Positions 48,847 to 57,415 of a stretch of 64,000 bases of DNA are shown here, in pieces. Made by a program: the position numbers and the translations under genes. Below the pieces are notes generated by a model. It searched no databases. It was not told where the DNA came from and worked only from the letters and a program-made list of their open reading frames with translations. The stretch comes from Sphingobacterium populi (GTDB taxonomy: Bacteria; Bacteroidota; Bacteroidia; Sphingobacteriales; Sphingobacteriaceae): NCBI RefSeq assembly GCF_001586775.1, contig NZ_LQXS01000001.1, positions 186,001 through 250,000 of the forward strand. Reading direction: 5' to 3'. Positions within the stretch are counted from its first letter, which is position 1, and the number at the start of each line of letters is the position of its first letter.

Positions 48847-49872
48847 TTAAAGCGAGTTTCGTTTAAATAATTTTGTCGGCATGATGTATTTGATCGGGCG
48901 CCGATTTTTGACAAACTCAGCTGCCAACTTACCCATTTCGGCGAAATCGATAGAAAAGGTCGTTATTCCGTCAAAAATAATCTCCTTTATGTTATCGTCA
49001 TTATGAGACAAGATGCCTAAATCTTGACCCAGTTTAAGGTTCTTTTCCTTCACATCTTTGAGCATTTCCCATAATTCAAGATTATGTATGGTGAAATAGA
49101 CCTTATGTTTTTCTATACTACCTTGTTCGTAGTAATTCTTGATCGTACCGTTGATTTTGTAGTCTTTAATGAATTTTTGGAAAGAGTTAAGGACATCATT
49201 GGGTTCGGCAGAAAAATGCTTAAAAAAGAATATAAATTCATCGAACTTGCGAATTTCATCCAGTAGGCTGACAAAAGCTTGGTAAGATGAATCGCTAAAC
49301 TCCTGTACAATGTAAGAATATGATGGATTTAGCTTGACGAAGCGATCAACTATTAATGTTTTTTTTGCAGGTAGTTGTTCTAATAAACCGGCAGTTTCGG
49401 GGCCTTCGATAGGAGCGATCACATATACACCGTATTTGGAATTGACTTTGTTAACAGTTTGTTGAAAAACATCATAGTTATTGTGATGGAAAAATAGGTC
49501 AACTGTAACTTGGTCTCCTAAACTTTTTCTGAAATTTTCGTAAAAAGTCTCCTGAAAAGTATCAAATGCATAGATTATTAGACATACTTTTAATGGTTGA
49601 TTGCTTGAATCAGAAATGACAAAATAACCCAATCGGTTTTTAGACTCTAAAATTCCGCTTTCTTTGAGTTCTTTATACGCGTCGACTATTGTCTGTCTTG
49701 CGAAGCCTAGATTGTTAATCATTTGATTAACTGATGGCATAGCATCGCCTATATTGATGATTTTTTTTTCTAATGAATTTATAACACCTTGTACAATTTG
49801 CTCTCGTTTTGAATAGTGAGCAAGTAGCGATAACTGCTTAATTTCATGAAATATCGTACTATCTTCTGTCAT
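48847..49872 (-). CDS. GntR-family regulator with LacI-like sugar-sensing domain
   Basis: Transcriptional regulator of 341 residues. Residues about 22-95 form a GntR winged helix (QIVQGVINSLEKK, GDAMPSVNQMINNLGFARQTIVDAYKEL). Residues about 110-335 form a periplasmic-binding-protein-like effector domain of the LacI type. This GntR-LacI hybrid layout is used in Bacteroidota for monosaccharide-responsive control; the FucR repressor of B. thetaiotaomicron is a GntR protein, so a fucose or galactose effector is plausible. It is the first gene of a two-gene operon with SSS symporter 2. A 17-bp inverted repeat 80 bases upstream (49952-49968) is a candidate operator. Confidence 0.82.
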   Translation of the reverse strand: MTEDSTIFHEIKQLSLLAHYSKREQIVQGVINSLEKKIINIGDAMPSVNQMINNLGFARQTIVDAYKELKESGILESKNRLGYFVISDSSNQPLKVCLIIYAFDTFQETFYENFRKSLGDQVTVDLFFHHNNYDVFQQTVNKVNSKYGVYVIAPIEGPETAGLLEQLPAKKTLIVDRFVKLNPSYSYIVQEFSDSSYQAFVSLLDEIRKFDEFIFFFKHFSAEPNDVLNSFQKFIKDYKINGTIKNYYEQGSIEKHKVYFTIHNLELWEMLKDVKEKNLKLGQDLGILSHNDDNIKEIIFDGITTFSIDFAEMGKLAAEFVKNRRPIKYIMPTKLFKRNSL

Positions 49873-49951
49873 AAATTGATGTCGTTGTTTTTGTGTATCT
49901 GCCTATTCCGACATGAGCACCAGTTTCAAAAAATAACATGGTTTCTTCTTC

Positions 49952-49968
49952 GGAAACTGGGTGTTTCC
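49952..49968. promoter_or_regulatory. Candidate operator upstream of the GntR gene
   Basis: Inverted repeat GGAAAC-TGGGT-GTTTCC, 80 bases before the GntR start. The size and spacing suit a dimeric regulator, probably autoregulation. The half-site TTTCCAAA recurs near 50040-50047. I did not find the full palindrome elsewhere in the window. Confidence 0.4.
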
Positions 49969-50081
49969 AAACGTCATTTTAGCATTTAACTAATATAAAA
50001 CTTTGAATCTAATTTCTTCGCAAATTGAAAATTTAGGTATTTCCAAATTTGTATAGTACACAATTATCTCATCTGGAATTC

Positions 50082-50114
50082 CATTCTGAGTTGATATTCG
50101 ATTTACTCAGAATG
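50082..50114. terminator. Perfect 10-bp hairpin downstream of the permease pseudogene
   Basis: CATTCTGAGT at 50082-50091 and ACTCAGAATG at 50105-50114 with a 13-base loop. It lies about 100 bases past the permease stop on the minus strand. No T-run follows on that strand, so its role as a terminator is uncertain. Confidence 0.4.
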
Positions 50115-50212
50115 AACGTCAATTTTGTTATTATTTTTAAAAAACACTTGATAAAATCATCGATAACTTAAGCATTGTCATTCTAATAAGCTCACTATTT
50201 TTGGCTGTTCAC

Positions 50213-52556
50213 TTATTCTTCACGCAAACTATTTGTAGGATTTGCCAGCGCTGCCCTAATGGCTTGAGAACTAACTGTAAATAATGATATCGCGACTACA
50301 CCAAATCCGACGGCAGCAAAGATCCACCAGTGTAAGTCGGTATGGTACGTAAACTGCATGAGCCAGCTCCCCATAGCCTAGTATGCTATGGGAAAAGCCA
50401 ATAAGCACGCAATCGCAACTAATATGATAAATTCTCTATTTAATAAGTTGACTAAAGAAAATACTGATGCCCCCAACACTTTGCGCACACCAATCTCCTG
50501 TCTGCGATTTTCTGCCATATAGGCCGCCAAGCCGAATAGACCAAGGCATGAAATAAAAATAGTAAGAAAGGTAAAGAGGCCTGCAATCTTACCGAGCCTG
50601 TGCGTATCCGTAAATTTGGCGTTATACTCTTCGTCGATGAAATTATAAAAAGGCTCGTTTGGATTATATTTTTTGAAAATCTGCTTTGTTTTCTCTACCG
50701 CGGCCTGCGCCGGAAGGTTAGCGTTTAATTTGATATGCATCACAGAAAACCAACTGCTGGCGCCGTACATCACAACAGGGCGAATTTTTTCAAAAGGAGA
50801 CCCCATAATGACGTCTTTCACCACCCCGACGATATGCCAATTCTGACCCTCGTCACGTATGTTTTTGCCAATAGGATCTTCCATACCCATTGCTAGTTGG
50901 GCAGATTCTGTTATCAAAGCTGCGTTGGAGTCAGTCGGGAATTTTAATAAATCTAGATCTCTTCCTTCTATTAATTCTAGCCCCAGTGTGTTCACCGCAC
51001 CTTCATCAATATTGAGGCTATCAAAAGTATGCGTGTCATCCGATGTTTTCCCTTCCCAATCAATCATTCCATTACTCCAAATACTCGTCACCGGGGATAG
51101 GCTACGTGTGATCGATATAGCTACATCTTCGTTGATTAATTCGTTCTTTATAAGAGGGAAGTTTTTAGTGATATCACCCGAAAGAAATACGTAGATAAGG
51201 TTGTTTTTATCGTACCCATTTAAACGATTTTGCGCATGTTCTATTTGCTGTCTGATTACCAAGGTAGATATCATCAGGATAATCGCAATCGTAAATTGTA
51301 TGACGACTAATGCCTTACGCGGATTAATTGCGTGATTGAAGTTTGCGAAGTTGCTCTTTAGTACTTTCAAAGGCTGAAAACCTGAAAGGAAAAAAGCGGG
51401 GTAAGAGCCAGCCAATATGCCGGTAAATAAAATGATGCCGAGCAAATAAAGCCACAACGAAGGACTGCCAAAATCGACTGCGAGCGAGCTACCAATCAAT
51501 TTACTGAAAGCAGGAAGGCACAAGAGCACAATGCCAATAGAAAGTATGCCGGCTAGTGATGCCAAGATGATGGATTCGGTAAGAAACTGTGCAATAAGAA
51601 CGTAACGAGGTGCACCAACTACTTTCCGGACACCTACCTCCTTAGCACGCTTCTCGGATCGTGCCGTAGAAAGATTCATAAAATTAATGCAGGCAATCAA
51701 AAGAATGAATACGGCGATAATAGTAAAGAGCTCTACCATTTCGATGCGTCCACCAGCCAGTTGGCCATTTTCGAATTTGGAATACAGCCACCAGTCTGGA
51801 AAGGAGTGAAGGAAAATTTCATTTTTCGTACCTCCATGCTTTATCGAAACCTGTTTTATGTTCTGGTTTGCCTGTGCTAGCGTGGCTTGCGGAGTAAGCT
51901 GCACGTAGGTGAAGACCGAGTTGTTACTCCACAGATCATCAGCACGGCCCAGGCGTTTCATGTAAGACCAAGGTAATAGGTATTCGAATTTAAAGCGTGT
52001 ATTGCTGAAGATCTTTAAGTACGCCCGATACAGTTGCAAAGTCTGCACTATCGATTCGAACTTGTTTGCCTAATACACCTGTCTTCCCAAACAGGCGCAT
52101 GGCAAAAGCCTCCGTGATTACGATGTCGTTTACGCGAGATAGCGCCATTTTTGTCTCACCAGTAACGAGTGGAAAATCAAACATAGACAAAAAGGTGCTG
52201 TCTACAAAAGCACCTCCTGCGTTGACCTGATGCTCGTCTACCGTAAACAAGAAACCCGTACCTGCGTAACGAGCAGCCTGCGCCACCTCCGGATAGTCTG
52301 TTGTAAGAGTTGGACCCAGTGGTTTTGGCGTGTTTGCCCAGATGTGTAGTTCGTTGTTCAACATACCACGATTCATCGCAACATAAAGTTGGTCGCTCTT
52401 TTTATGAAACGTATCTACACTCCGTTCATGCTTTATCCACAAAAGAATCATCATAGCACTCGCTAACCCTAGAGATAATCCAGCGATATTTAATATGGAA
52501 AAACTTATACGTTTCGTAAGGTTTCTCCACGCTATTTTGAAGTTGTTCGTCAACAT
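50213..52556 (-). pseudogene. MacB/FtsX-type ABC permease, inactivated by a frameshift and a nonsense codon
   Basis: A paralogue of the intact permease at 7079-9457. The frame from ATG 52556 (TNNFKIAWRNLTKRISFSI) ends prematurely at 51990 after SGVLKDLQQYTL. The expected continuation (SNTRFKFEYLLPW) is in another frame from about 52010, which fits a two-base deletion in a Leu-Pro-Ser coding stretch. Further on, the frame stops at TAG (50380-50378) after FPIAY, where the paralogue has Trp. Reading through gives AMGSWLMQFTYHTDLHWW and the family ending NPTNSLREE at 50213, so a TGG to TAG change is indicated. Two separate lesions make real decay more likely than sequencing error. Confidence 0.85.
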
Positions 52557-52835
52557 TTATAGGCAAATTGAAGTTATTATTAAACAAGTATTTTTACTTC
52601 TGCAATCACCTCGCCAATAGTAAAACCTTCGTGATAGTGCAATTAAGGCCGTTTAAGGATTTGATGGTGTTCGATATTGAACAGTGCTTGTTCGCTTTTG
52701 AACAATGGTATAATTTCTTAGTTGGTCATTTTTTGAGCCTTATTCGGTGCGTCTTTTAAAATCTGCAAAGACGCACCGAATGACGCACCTCAAGTATGCG
52801 ATTTTGTGCATATTTTAGTGCTTTTTACCAAATAA
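52557..52835. other. Non-coding stretch between the permease pseudogene and tRNA-Lys
   Basis: No credible gene; a 63-codon open frame from 52568 shows no recognisable features. It contains the 15-bp inverted repeat at 52742-52781. The octamer GACGCACC recurs just after it (52782-52789). Confidence 0.45.
52742..52781. repeat. Perfect 15-bp inverted repeat
   Basis: ATTCGGTGCGTCTTT at 52742-52756 and its exact reverse complement at 52767-52781, separated by 10 bases. A further GACGCACC copy follows. It lies 110 bases beyond the 3' end of tRNA-Lys, next to the decayed permease. It may be a terminator or the scar of an integration event; neither can be shown from sequence alone. Confidence 0.55.
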
Positions 52836-52868
52836 AAAACCCTGCAATCTGTTGATTTGCAGGGTTTT
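52836..52868 (-). terminator. Intrinsic terminator of tRNA-Lys
   Basis: A 12-bp perfect stem (AAAACCCTGCAA at 52836-52847, TTGCAGGGTTTT at 52857-52868) with a 9-base loop. On the minus strand it ends in a run of T, 25 bases past the tRNA 3' end. The symmetric A and T runs could also stop plus-strand transcripts. Confidence 0.8.
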
Positions 52869-52892
52869 AATGATTTTTGGTGTTACTCTCTG

Positions 52893-52965
52893 TGATCCCG
52901 CTGGGATTCGAACCCAGGACCACTACATTAAAAGTGTAATGCTCTACCAGCTGAGCTACGGAATC
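52893..52965 (-). tRNA. tRNA-Lys (anticodon TTT)
   Basis: 73 bases on the minus strand. The acceptor arms GATTCCG and CGGGATC pair over 7 bp with one G-U, and the discriminator is A. The D-arm is GCTCAGCTGGTAGAGC. The anticodon loop CTTTTAA carries anticodon TTT, and the T-arm is CTGGGTTCGAATCCCAG. CCA is not encoded. The upstream promoter and downstream terminator are both visible. This tRNA marks the boundary between the accessory glycan region and the housekeeping genes to the right. Confidence 0.95.
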
Positions 52966-53006
52966 GAACTTCTTTTTAGAAGTGTACTTCGTTGTTTGAA
53001 GTGATG

Positions 53007-53038
53007 CAAAAGTAGAAAAATCATGTATTCAGTCCAAA
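53007..53038 (-). promoter_or_regulatory. Promoter of tRNA-Lys
   Basis: On the minus strand: TTTG (53038-53035), 20 bases, TACTTTTG (53014-53007), the Bacteroidota consensus. It ends 42 bases before the tRNA 5' end. Confidence 0.6.
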
Positions 53039-53141
53039 TATTTGCTGCAAAAAATCGTCACAGGGCCAATAAATCATTGTTTATCAGTTGGAAAAAAATA
53101 TCATTTTTTTGATCGCTTCAGTCGTTGTGCTCTAAAATGCC

Positions 53142-53999
53142 CTATCGCCGGCAATACAATATCCTTTTTGCTCCATTGATATCGCATAGAATTTCTACAT
53201 TGCTGAATCCTTGAGCCTGCACGACTGACTTAGTCTCTGAAGCTAAGTATTGATTAATCTCAAAATATAAAGCACCATCTGCAGTAAGCTGTAGAGCGGC
53301 AAAAGCCGCAATTTCTCGATAAAATACTAAGGGATCCGCATCTTCGACAAATAATGCACTATGCGGTTCGTGGTCGAGCACCTGCACGTTCATTTCCAAT
53401 TTCTCTGTAGGTGTAATGTAGGGCGGATTGCTCACAATCACATCGTAGGTATCCGATTTACGGATCCAGTCGTGCCAGTTGAGTACATCTAAATTTTGGA
53501 ATAGTACCGCGGCATTCATTTTACTGGCATTACGCGTTGCAATTATCAAAGCTTCGTTAGAGATATCAATACCATGAACGGAAGAATGAGGGATTTTTTT
53601 GGCGAGACTAATTGCTATGCATCCACTGCCTGTTCCGATGTCCAATATTTTAGGAGCCGATCTTTTTTCTTCTTGCGCGATGACTAGGTGCACCAATTCT
53701 TCTGTTTCAGGCCTGGGGATTAGTGTATGTTTGTTGACGTCAAACATAAAACCATAGAACGGCGCCTGGCCTAAGATATGCTGTATCGGGAACTGTTTTT
53801 TTAGTAGTTCCAATACACGCCAAAACTCCTCAACAGTACTATCGCCTAGCTCTTGCTGCAAATTCATCTGTGCCTGTAGTCTTGAAATAGACAAGATATC
53901 TGTCGTTAAAATATAAAAAAGACTTTCAATCTCCTCCGGTGGATAGTACGCCTCGAGCTGTTTGACAAACTCTGCGCGCAATTTATATAGCGTTTGCAT
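53142..53999 (-). CDS. prmC: Peptide chain release factor N5-glutamine methyltransferase PrmC
   Basis: Methylates the GGQ glutamine of release factors RF1 and RF2 using S-adenosylmethionine. About 285 residues, the normal length. The N-terminal helical domain (1-75) is followed by the linker HILGQAPFYG and TLIPRPETEEL. The Rossmann core has ILDIGTGSGCIAISLA, and the catalytic NPPY motif appears in VIVSNPPYITP. I use ATG at 53999, the first ATG in frame; the frame extends only two codons further. It is divergent from ribD, 63 bases apart. Confidence 0.93.
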   Translation of the reverse strand: MQTLYKLRAEFVKQLEAYYPPEEIESLFYILTTDILSISRLQAQMNLQQELGDSTVEEFWRVLELLKKQFPIQHILGQAPFYGFMFDVNKHTLIPRPETEELVHLVIAQEEKRSAPKILDIGTGSGCIAISLAKKIPHSSVHGIDISNEALIIATRNASKMNAAVLFQNLDVLNWHDWIRKSDTYDVIVSNPPYITPTEKLEMNVQVLDHEPHSALFVEDADPLVFYREIAAFAALQLTADGALYFEINQYLASETKSVVQAQGFSNVEILCDINGAKRILYCRR

Positions 54000-54062
54000 A
54001 TGCAAACTTACGAAAGCCGATTCTTTTATTATTTATTGATACGTATTTGATAGCTTTGCTAC

Positions 54063-55115
54063 ATGATAACTGATGAATTGTACATGAAGCGCTGTTTGCA
54101 GTTGGCCGGTATGGGGGCTGGTACTGTTAGTCCGAATCCTATGGTCGGCGCGATAGTGGTGTATGATCAGCAGATTATTGGAGAAGGATTTACTTCGCCA
54201 TATGGCGGTCCTCATGCCGAGGTGAATGCAATTGAAGAAGTCATCCAGAAATACGACGATGCCGAAGCGTTCCGCATGTTTAAAGACAGTACGGTTTATG
54301 TAAGTTTAGAGCCTTGTGCGCATTTTGGCAAAACGCCGCCCTGTGCTGATATGCTGGTTCGCTATCAATTTAGGAGAGTGGTGATTGCCTGCCAAGATCC
54401 ATTTGCAAAAGTAAATGGGGAAGGTATACGAAGATTAGAATCTGCCGGTATTCAGGTCACCGTTGGTGTATTAGAGCAAGAAGCGAAATGGCTGAATAGG
54501 CGATTTTTTACAAGACTGGCGTACCATCGGCCATATGTGATTCTTAAATGGGCACAAACAAGTAATGGTTTTTTCGCACCGCTAGAAAATACACAACAAT
54601 GGATATCTAATGTCGCCAGTAAGCAACTGGTGCACAAGTGGCGCTCGGAAGAAGATGCGATTTTAATAGGAACGAAGACAGCTCTGATCGACAATCCATC
54701 GTTGACTGTGCGTAATTGGCTCGGACGACATCCCAAACGAGTGTTGATCGATAAGAATCTGTCAGTGCAGGCTGATGCCGCAATTTTTAGCCCTGATATC
54801 GAGACCTTCGTTTTTAATGCCAAACAAACTGATTGGAGCAGTCATCTCAAATATATTCAATTAGAAAATTTCGACCTGTATCTCCCGCAAAATATTCTCT
54901 ACCAATTGCATTTGATGGATGTACAGTCGCTAATCATCGAAGGCGGTGCCAAAACATTGCAACAATTCATTGATGCAGGTTTGTGGGATGAGGCGCGCAT
55001 ATTTTATGGTAAAGAAATGTGGGAGACAGGAATACGAGCGCCACAATTGCAAGGTAAACGAAGAGAACAGTATGCCGTCGGCAGTGATTTGGTAGAAACT
55101 ATAGTGAAATATTAA
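54063..55115 (+). CDS. ribD: Bifunctional diaminohydroxyphosphoribosylaminopyrimidine deaminase/5-amino-6-(5-phosphoribosylamino)uracil reductase RibD
   Basis: Second and third steps of riboflavin synthesis in one 350-residue cytoplasmic protein. The deaminase domain (1-145) shows SPNPMVGAIVV, the zinc-binding HAE in GGPHAEVNA and the PCAHFGKTPPC cysteine motif. The reductase domain (about 148-350) shows KWAQTSNGFF, AILIGTKTALIDNPSLTVR and LIIEGGAKTL. The start ATG is followed directly by the conserved ELYMKRCLQLA. Riboflavin synthase is at 1965-2555, more than 50 kb away. No FMN riboswitch is visible in the 63-base upstream gap. Confidence 0.94.
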   Translation: MITDELYMKRCLQLAGMGAGTVSPNPMVGAIVVYDQQIIGEGFTSPYGGPHAEVNAIEEVIQKYDDAEAFRMFKDSTVYVSLEPCAHFGKTPPCADMLVRYQFRRVVIACQDPFAKVNGEGIRRLESAGIQVTVGVLEQEAKWLNRRFFTRLAYHRPYVILKWAQTSNGFFAPLENTQQWISNVASKQLVHKWRSEEDAILIGTKTALIDNPSLTVRNWLGRHPKRVLIDKNLSVQADAAIFSPDIETFVFNAKQTDWSSHLKYIQLENFDLYLPQNILYQLHLMDVQSLIIEGGAKTLQQFIDAGLWDEARIFYGKEMWETGIRAPQLQGKRREQYAVGSDLVETIVKY

Positions 55116-55147
55116 TTTTCTTTAAAAGAAATTAATTAATTTTAAAG

Positions 55148-56428
55148 GTGGAATATCCGGAGAAATTATTACAGTTGATATGGAAATGTCGACTTTATGC
55201 TAAAGTAGATCTTCATTGTGTCGGCGGCGAGCGCATACAAGTGTTAGAACCAGGGCGACACAATGAAGATGCAGGACCCGATTTTTTGCACGCTAAGATT
55301 CGAATCAACGGAATGGTTTGGGTTGGGCATGTAGAAGTCCATTGGAATGCAGGTAATTGGTTTGCACACCTACACCAAAATGATCGAAGTTTTGATAATG
55401 TAATTCTCCATGTTGTATGGGAAAACAGATGTGACGTTAGGCGGCGTGATGGTACCGTAATTCCTACACTTTGCTTGCAGCAGTATATTGCTCCCGAAAT
55501 TTTGCCGTTTTACCATACGCTCTTTCAATCTCAAGGCATTGCTTGTGCGAGCCAACTTCATAGCGTGCCCGATTACACGAAGATGCAGGTACTGGATCGG
55601 ATGGTGAAAAATCGTCTTGAAGCGAAAACGGTAGAGATATTTGGTTATCTCGCACAGCACGCGAATGATTGGGAAAAAGTAACACAACACTTATTTGCCG
55701 AATCGTTTGGTATGCGTGTCAATAAGCACGCATTCGCCCGGCTAATTGCATCGCTACCCGGAAATATACTAGACCGTTATCAAGGCCAGCGCGATGTGCT
55801 CGAAGCATTGCTATTTGGTCAAGCTGCATTGTTGCCCGATAATGTTATAGATCATTATACCCTGAAATTGAAGAAAACATACCTTTATCTTCGGCGGCTA
55901 CATCGATTAAATCCCATGGAAACGCATGAATGGCGATTTTTGAGAATGCGCCCGGCCAACTTTCCTACGATTCGTATTGCACAGTTGTCATCAGTATTTG
56001 CTCATGTAAGCCGTCTCTGCCAGTTAATCTTATCTCACGAAGATCTTCGATCACTGCAGCAGCGTTTTTTTGATTTTGTGCCATCCGCTTATTGGGCTAC
56101 TCATTACCAGTTTGGTAAAGTCGTACAACCACGAAAGGTTCGATTGACCCCAGCGTTTTTAGATCATATCGCAATCAATTGCTTTGTGCCACTATTGTAC
56201 AGTTATGGTCATCATTTTGGAGATGATGCGCTGCAGATGCGCGCAATCGATTGGCTCAATCAGATATCAGCAGAAAGTAATACTGTAACGACTAATTATG
56301 AACGAATAGGTTTGCAAGCACAGCATGCGGCCGATAGTCAGGCGCTGCTCCACTTGCATCAGCATCACTGTGAACGCAAAAAATGTTTATCCTGCGCAAT
56401 TGGTGTTTATATTTTGAAGCGTGTGTAA
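55148..56428 (+). CDS. DUF2851 family protein
   Basis: Conserved Bacteroidota protein of unknown function, 426 residues, no signal peptide, presumed cytoplasmic. Family features include LLQLIWKCRLY at the start, PGRHNEDAGPDFLHAKIRI, WVGHVEVHWNAGNW, VILHVVWEN near residues 80-90 and a cysteine-rich tail (CERKKCLSCAIG). The start codon is GTG at 55148 after AAAG; this aligns with the usual N-terminus of the family. It follows ribD by 32 bases on the same strand, so the two are probably co-transcribed. It converges on the ankyrin gene, with one base between stops. Confidence 0.85.
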   Translation: MEYPEKLLQLIWKCRLYAKVDLHCVGGERIQVLEPGRHNEDAGPDFLHAKIRINGMVWVGHVEVHWNAGNWFAHLHQNDRSFDNVILHVVWENRCDVRRRDGTVIPTLCLQQYIAPEILPFYHTLFQSQGIACASQLHSVPDYTKMQVLDRMVKNRLEAKTVEIFGYLAQHANDWEKVTQHLFAESFGMRVNKHAFARLIASLPGNILDRYQGQRDVLEALLFGQAALLPDNVIDHYTLKLKKTYLYLRRLHRLNPMETHEWRFLRMRPANFPTIRIAQLSSVFAHVSRLCQLILSHEDLRSLQQRFFDFVPSAYWATHYQFGKVVQPRKVRLTPAFLDHIAINCFVPLLYSYGHHFGDDALQMRAIDWLNQISAESNTVTTNYERIGLQAQHAADSQALLHLHQHHCERKKCLSCAIGVYILKRV

Positions 56429-56429
56429 T

Positions 56430-57080
56430 TTACAAGCTCAATATTTGTCCAAGCTCTTTAAAACCTCGGTCAAAGGCAATGTCCGCAGCGGTCAAACCTT
56501 GCTCTGACCGTACTCCGACGTCTACGCCGTGTTCTAAAAGAAGAATGATAATCTCGATGTTTCCATGCTGAGTAGCTAGATGAAGCGGTGAAAGACCGCC
56601 TTGCTGAATTACATTTACATCGGCTCCCGCCTCTATTAGTAACTTTGCATTAACGGTGTCATTGGTGGCTAAAGCAGCATGTATCGGAAATACATTAAAA
56701 CCATTTTGTGAAGGAACATTTGGATCGGCATGATGTCGAAGTAGCATTCGCACGACAGATTCATGGCCAAAATGTGCTGCAATGCCTAAAGGCGTAAAAC
56801 CATTACTCGATATTTCGTGTACAATGTTGGGCTTTTGAGAGATCATCAGTTCCAGCTGCTCAGTATATCCTAACGCGCAGACCTCATGTATATTGATGTT
56901 TTTCAAATACTTTAAAATGACTTGAATAATCTGATTTTTTCTATAATAGCACGCAAGCAAAAGAGCAGAAACTTGATGGCTAGTCAACGAATCTAACAGT
57001 TCGGGTTGGCGAGATAGAAGCAAATCGAGATCCTGAAAATTCCCTGTTTCGACATATTCCTCCAAAATAATTATGCTCAT
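56430..57080 (-). CDS. Ankyrin-repeat protein
   Basis: Cytoplasmic 216-residue protein built almost entirely of ankyrin repeats, for example NGFTPLGIAAHFGHESVVRM, NGFNVFPIHAALATNDTVNA and GGLSPLHLATQHGNIEIIIL. About five repeats cover residues 35-210. No signal peptide or enzymatic domain is present, so it is likely a protein-interaction module. Convergent with the DUF2851 gene. Confidence 0.85.
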   Translation of the reverse strand: MSIIILEEYVETGNFQDLDLLLSRQPELLDSLTSHQVSALLLACYYRKNQIIQVILKYLKNINIHEVCALGYTEQLELMISQKPNIVHEISSNGFTPLGIAAHFGHESVVRMLLRHHADPNVPSQNGFNVFPIHAALATNDTVNAKLLIEAGADVNVIQQGGLSPLHLATQHGNIEIIILLLEHGVDVGVRSEQGLTAADIAFDRGFKELGQILSL

Positions 57081-57278
57081 ATCAAGAAAAATTAATTTTT
57101 ACGAAAATTTTATTTTATGGTGAAATTAATAAATAATGATAATTATTACCACTGATTGTTAAAATAGTAGTAGTGGTGCAACGATTGTTCATTACAATTA
57201 CGATAATATTAGATTTAATTTTTTTAACTACGATTGTGGTTTTTTCGCCACAAAAGTAATGTAATGTCGTTTGTCGTA
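57081..57278. other. Intergenic region upstream of the candidate small RNA and ubiX
   Basis: About 200 strongly AT-rich bases. It should hold the promoter of the ankyrin gene (minus strand) and lies before the candidate promoter at 57279-57308. No gene is seen. Confidence 0.4.
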
Positions 57279-57308
57279 TTGTTTATTATCATAAAATAGC
57301 TACTTTTG
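57279..57308 (+). promoter_or_regulatory. Promoter ahead of the ubiX leader/small RNA
   Basis: TTG at 57279-57281 (ATTG in place of TTTG), 19 bases, then TACTTTTG at 57301-57308, a full match to TAnnTTTG. The same -7 box is used by tRNA-Lys in this window. Transcription would start around 57313-57316. Confidence 0.5.
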
Positions 57309-57310
57309 TT

Positions 57311-57383
57311 ATGCCCCTCCCAAGGGCATGTTTTTCATAGGTAGATGTAGGGTCGATTAAGTTCTTATTCGGCCCTTTTTTTT
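57311..57383 (+). ncRNA. Candidate small RNA or attenuator leader ending in an intrinsic terminator upstream of ubiX
   Basis: Directly after the promoter are two hairpins. The first is ATGCCC (57311-57316) with GGGCAT (57324-57329). The second is AGGGTCGA (57349-57356) with TCGGCCCT (57369-57376), an 8-bp stem with one G-U, followed by eight T. This is a complete intrinsic terminator only 33 bases before the ubiX ATG. A transcript of about 65-70 bases is predicted. GGG and CCC segments in the two hairpins could pair with each other, so it could be a regulatory attenuator rather than an independent small RNA. I do not recognise the family. Confidence 0.45.
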
Positions 57384-57415
57384 ATTTTTGACCTAAGATA
57401 TACAAAAACAAACGA

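Larger units (their letters stand above)
49873..50212. other. Intergenic region between GntR gene and permease pseudogene
   Basis: About 340 AT-rich bases without a gene, holding two inverted repeats listed separately (49952-49968 and 50082-50114). It should contain the promoter of the gntR-SSS operon and the 3' end of the permease transcript. Confidence 0.5.

Noticed and set aside
16782..49872. Fucoidan, agar or sulfated-mucin degradation as the target
   Set aside because: There is no sulfatase or sulfatase-maturation gene anywhere in the locus, and no agarase- or fucoidanase-like enzyme.
52568..52759. 63-codon open frame as a small gene
   Set aside because: It has no recognisable motif, signal or conserved start context. 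It overlaps the inverted repeat, and the composition looks non-coding.
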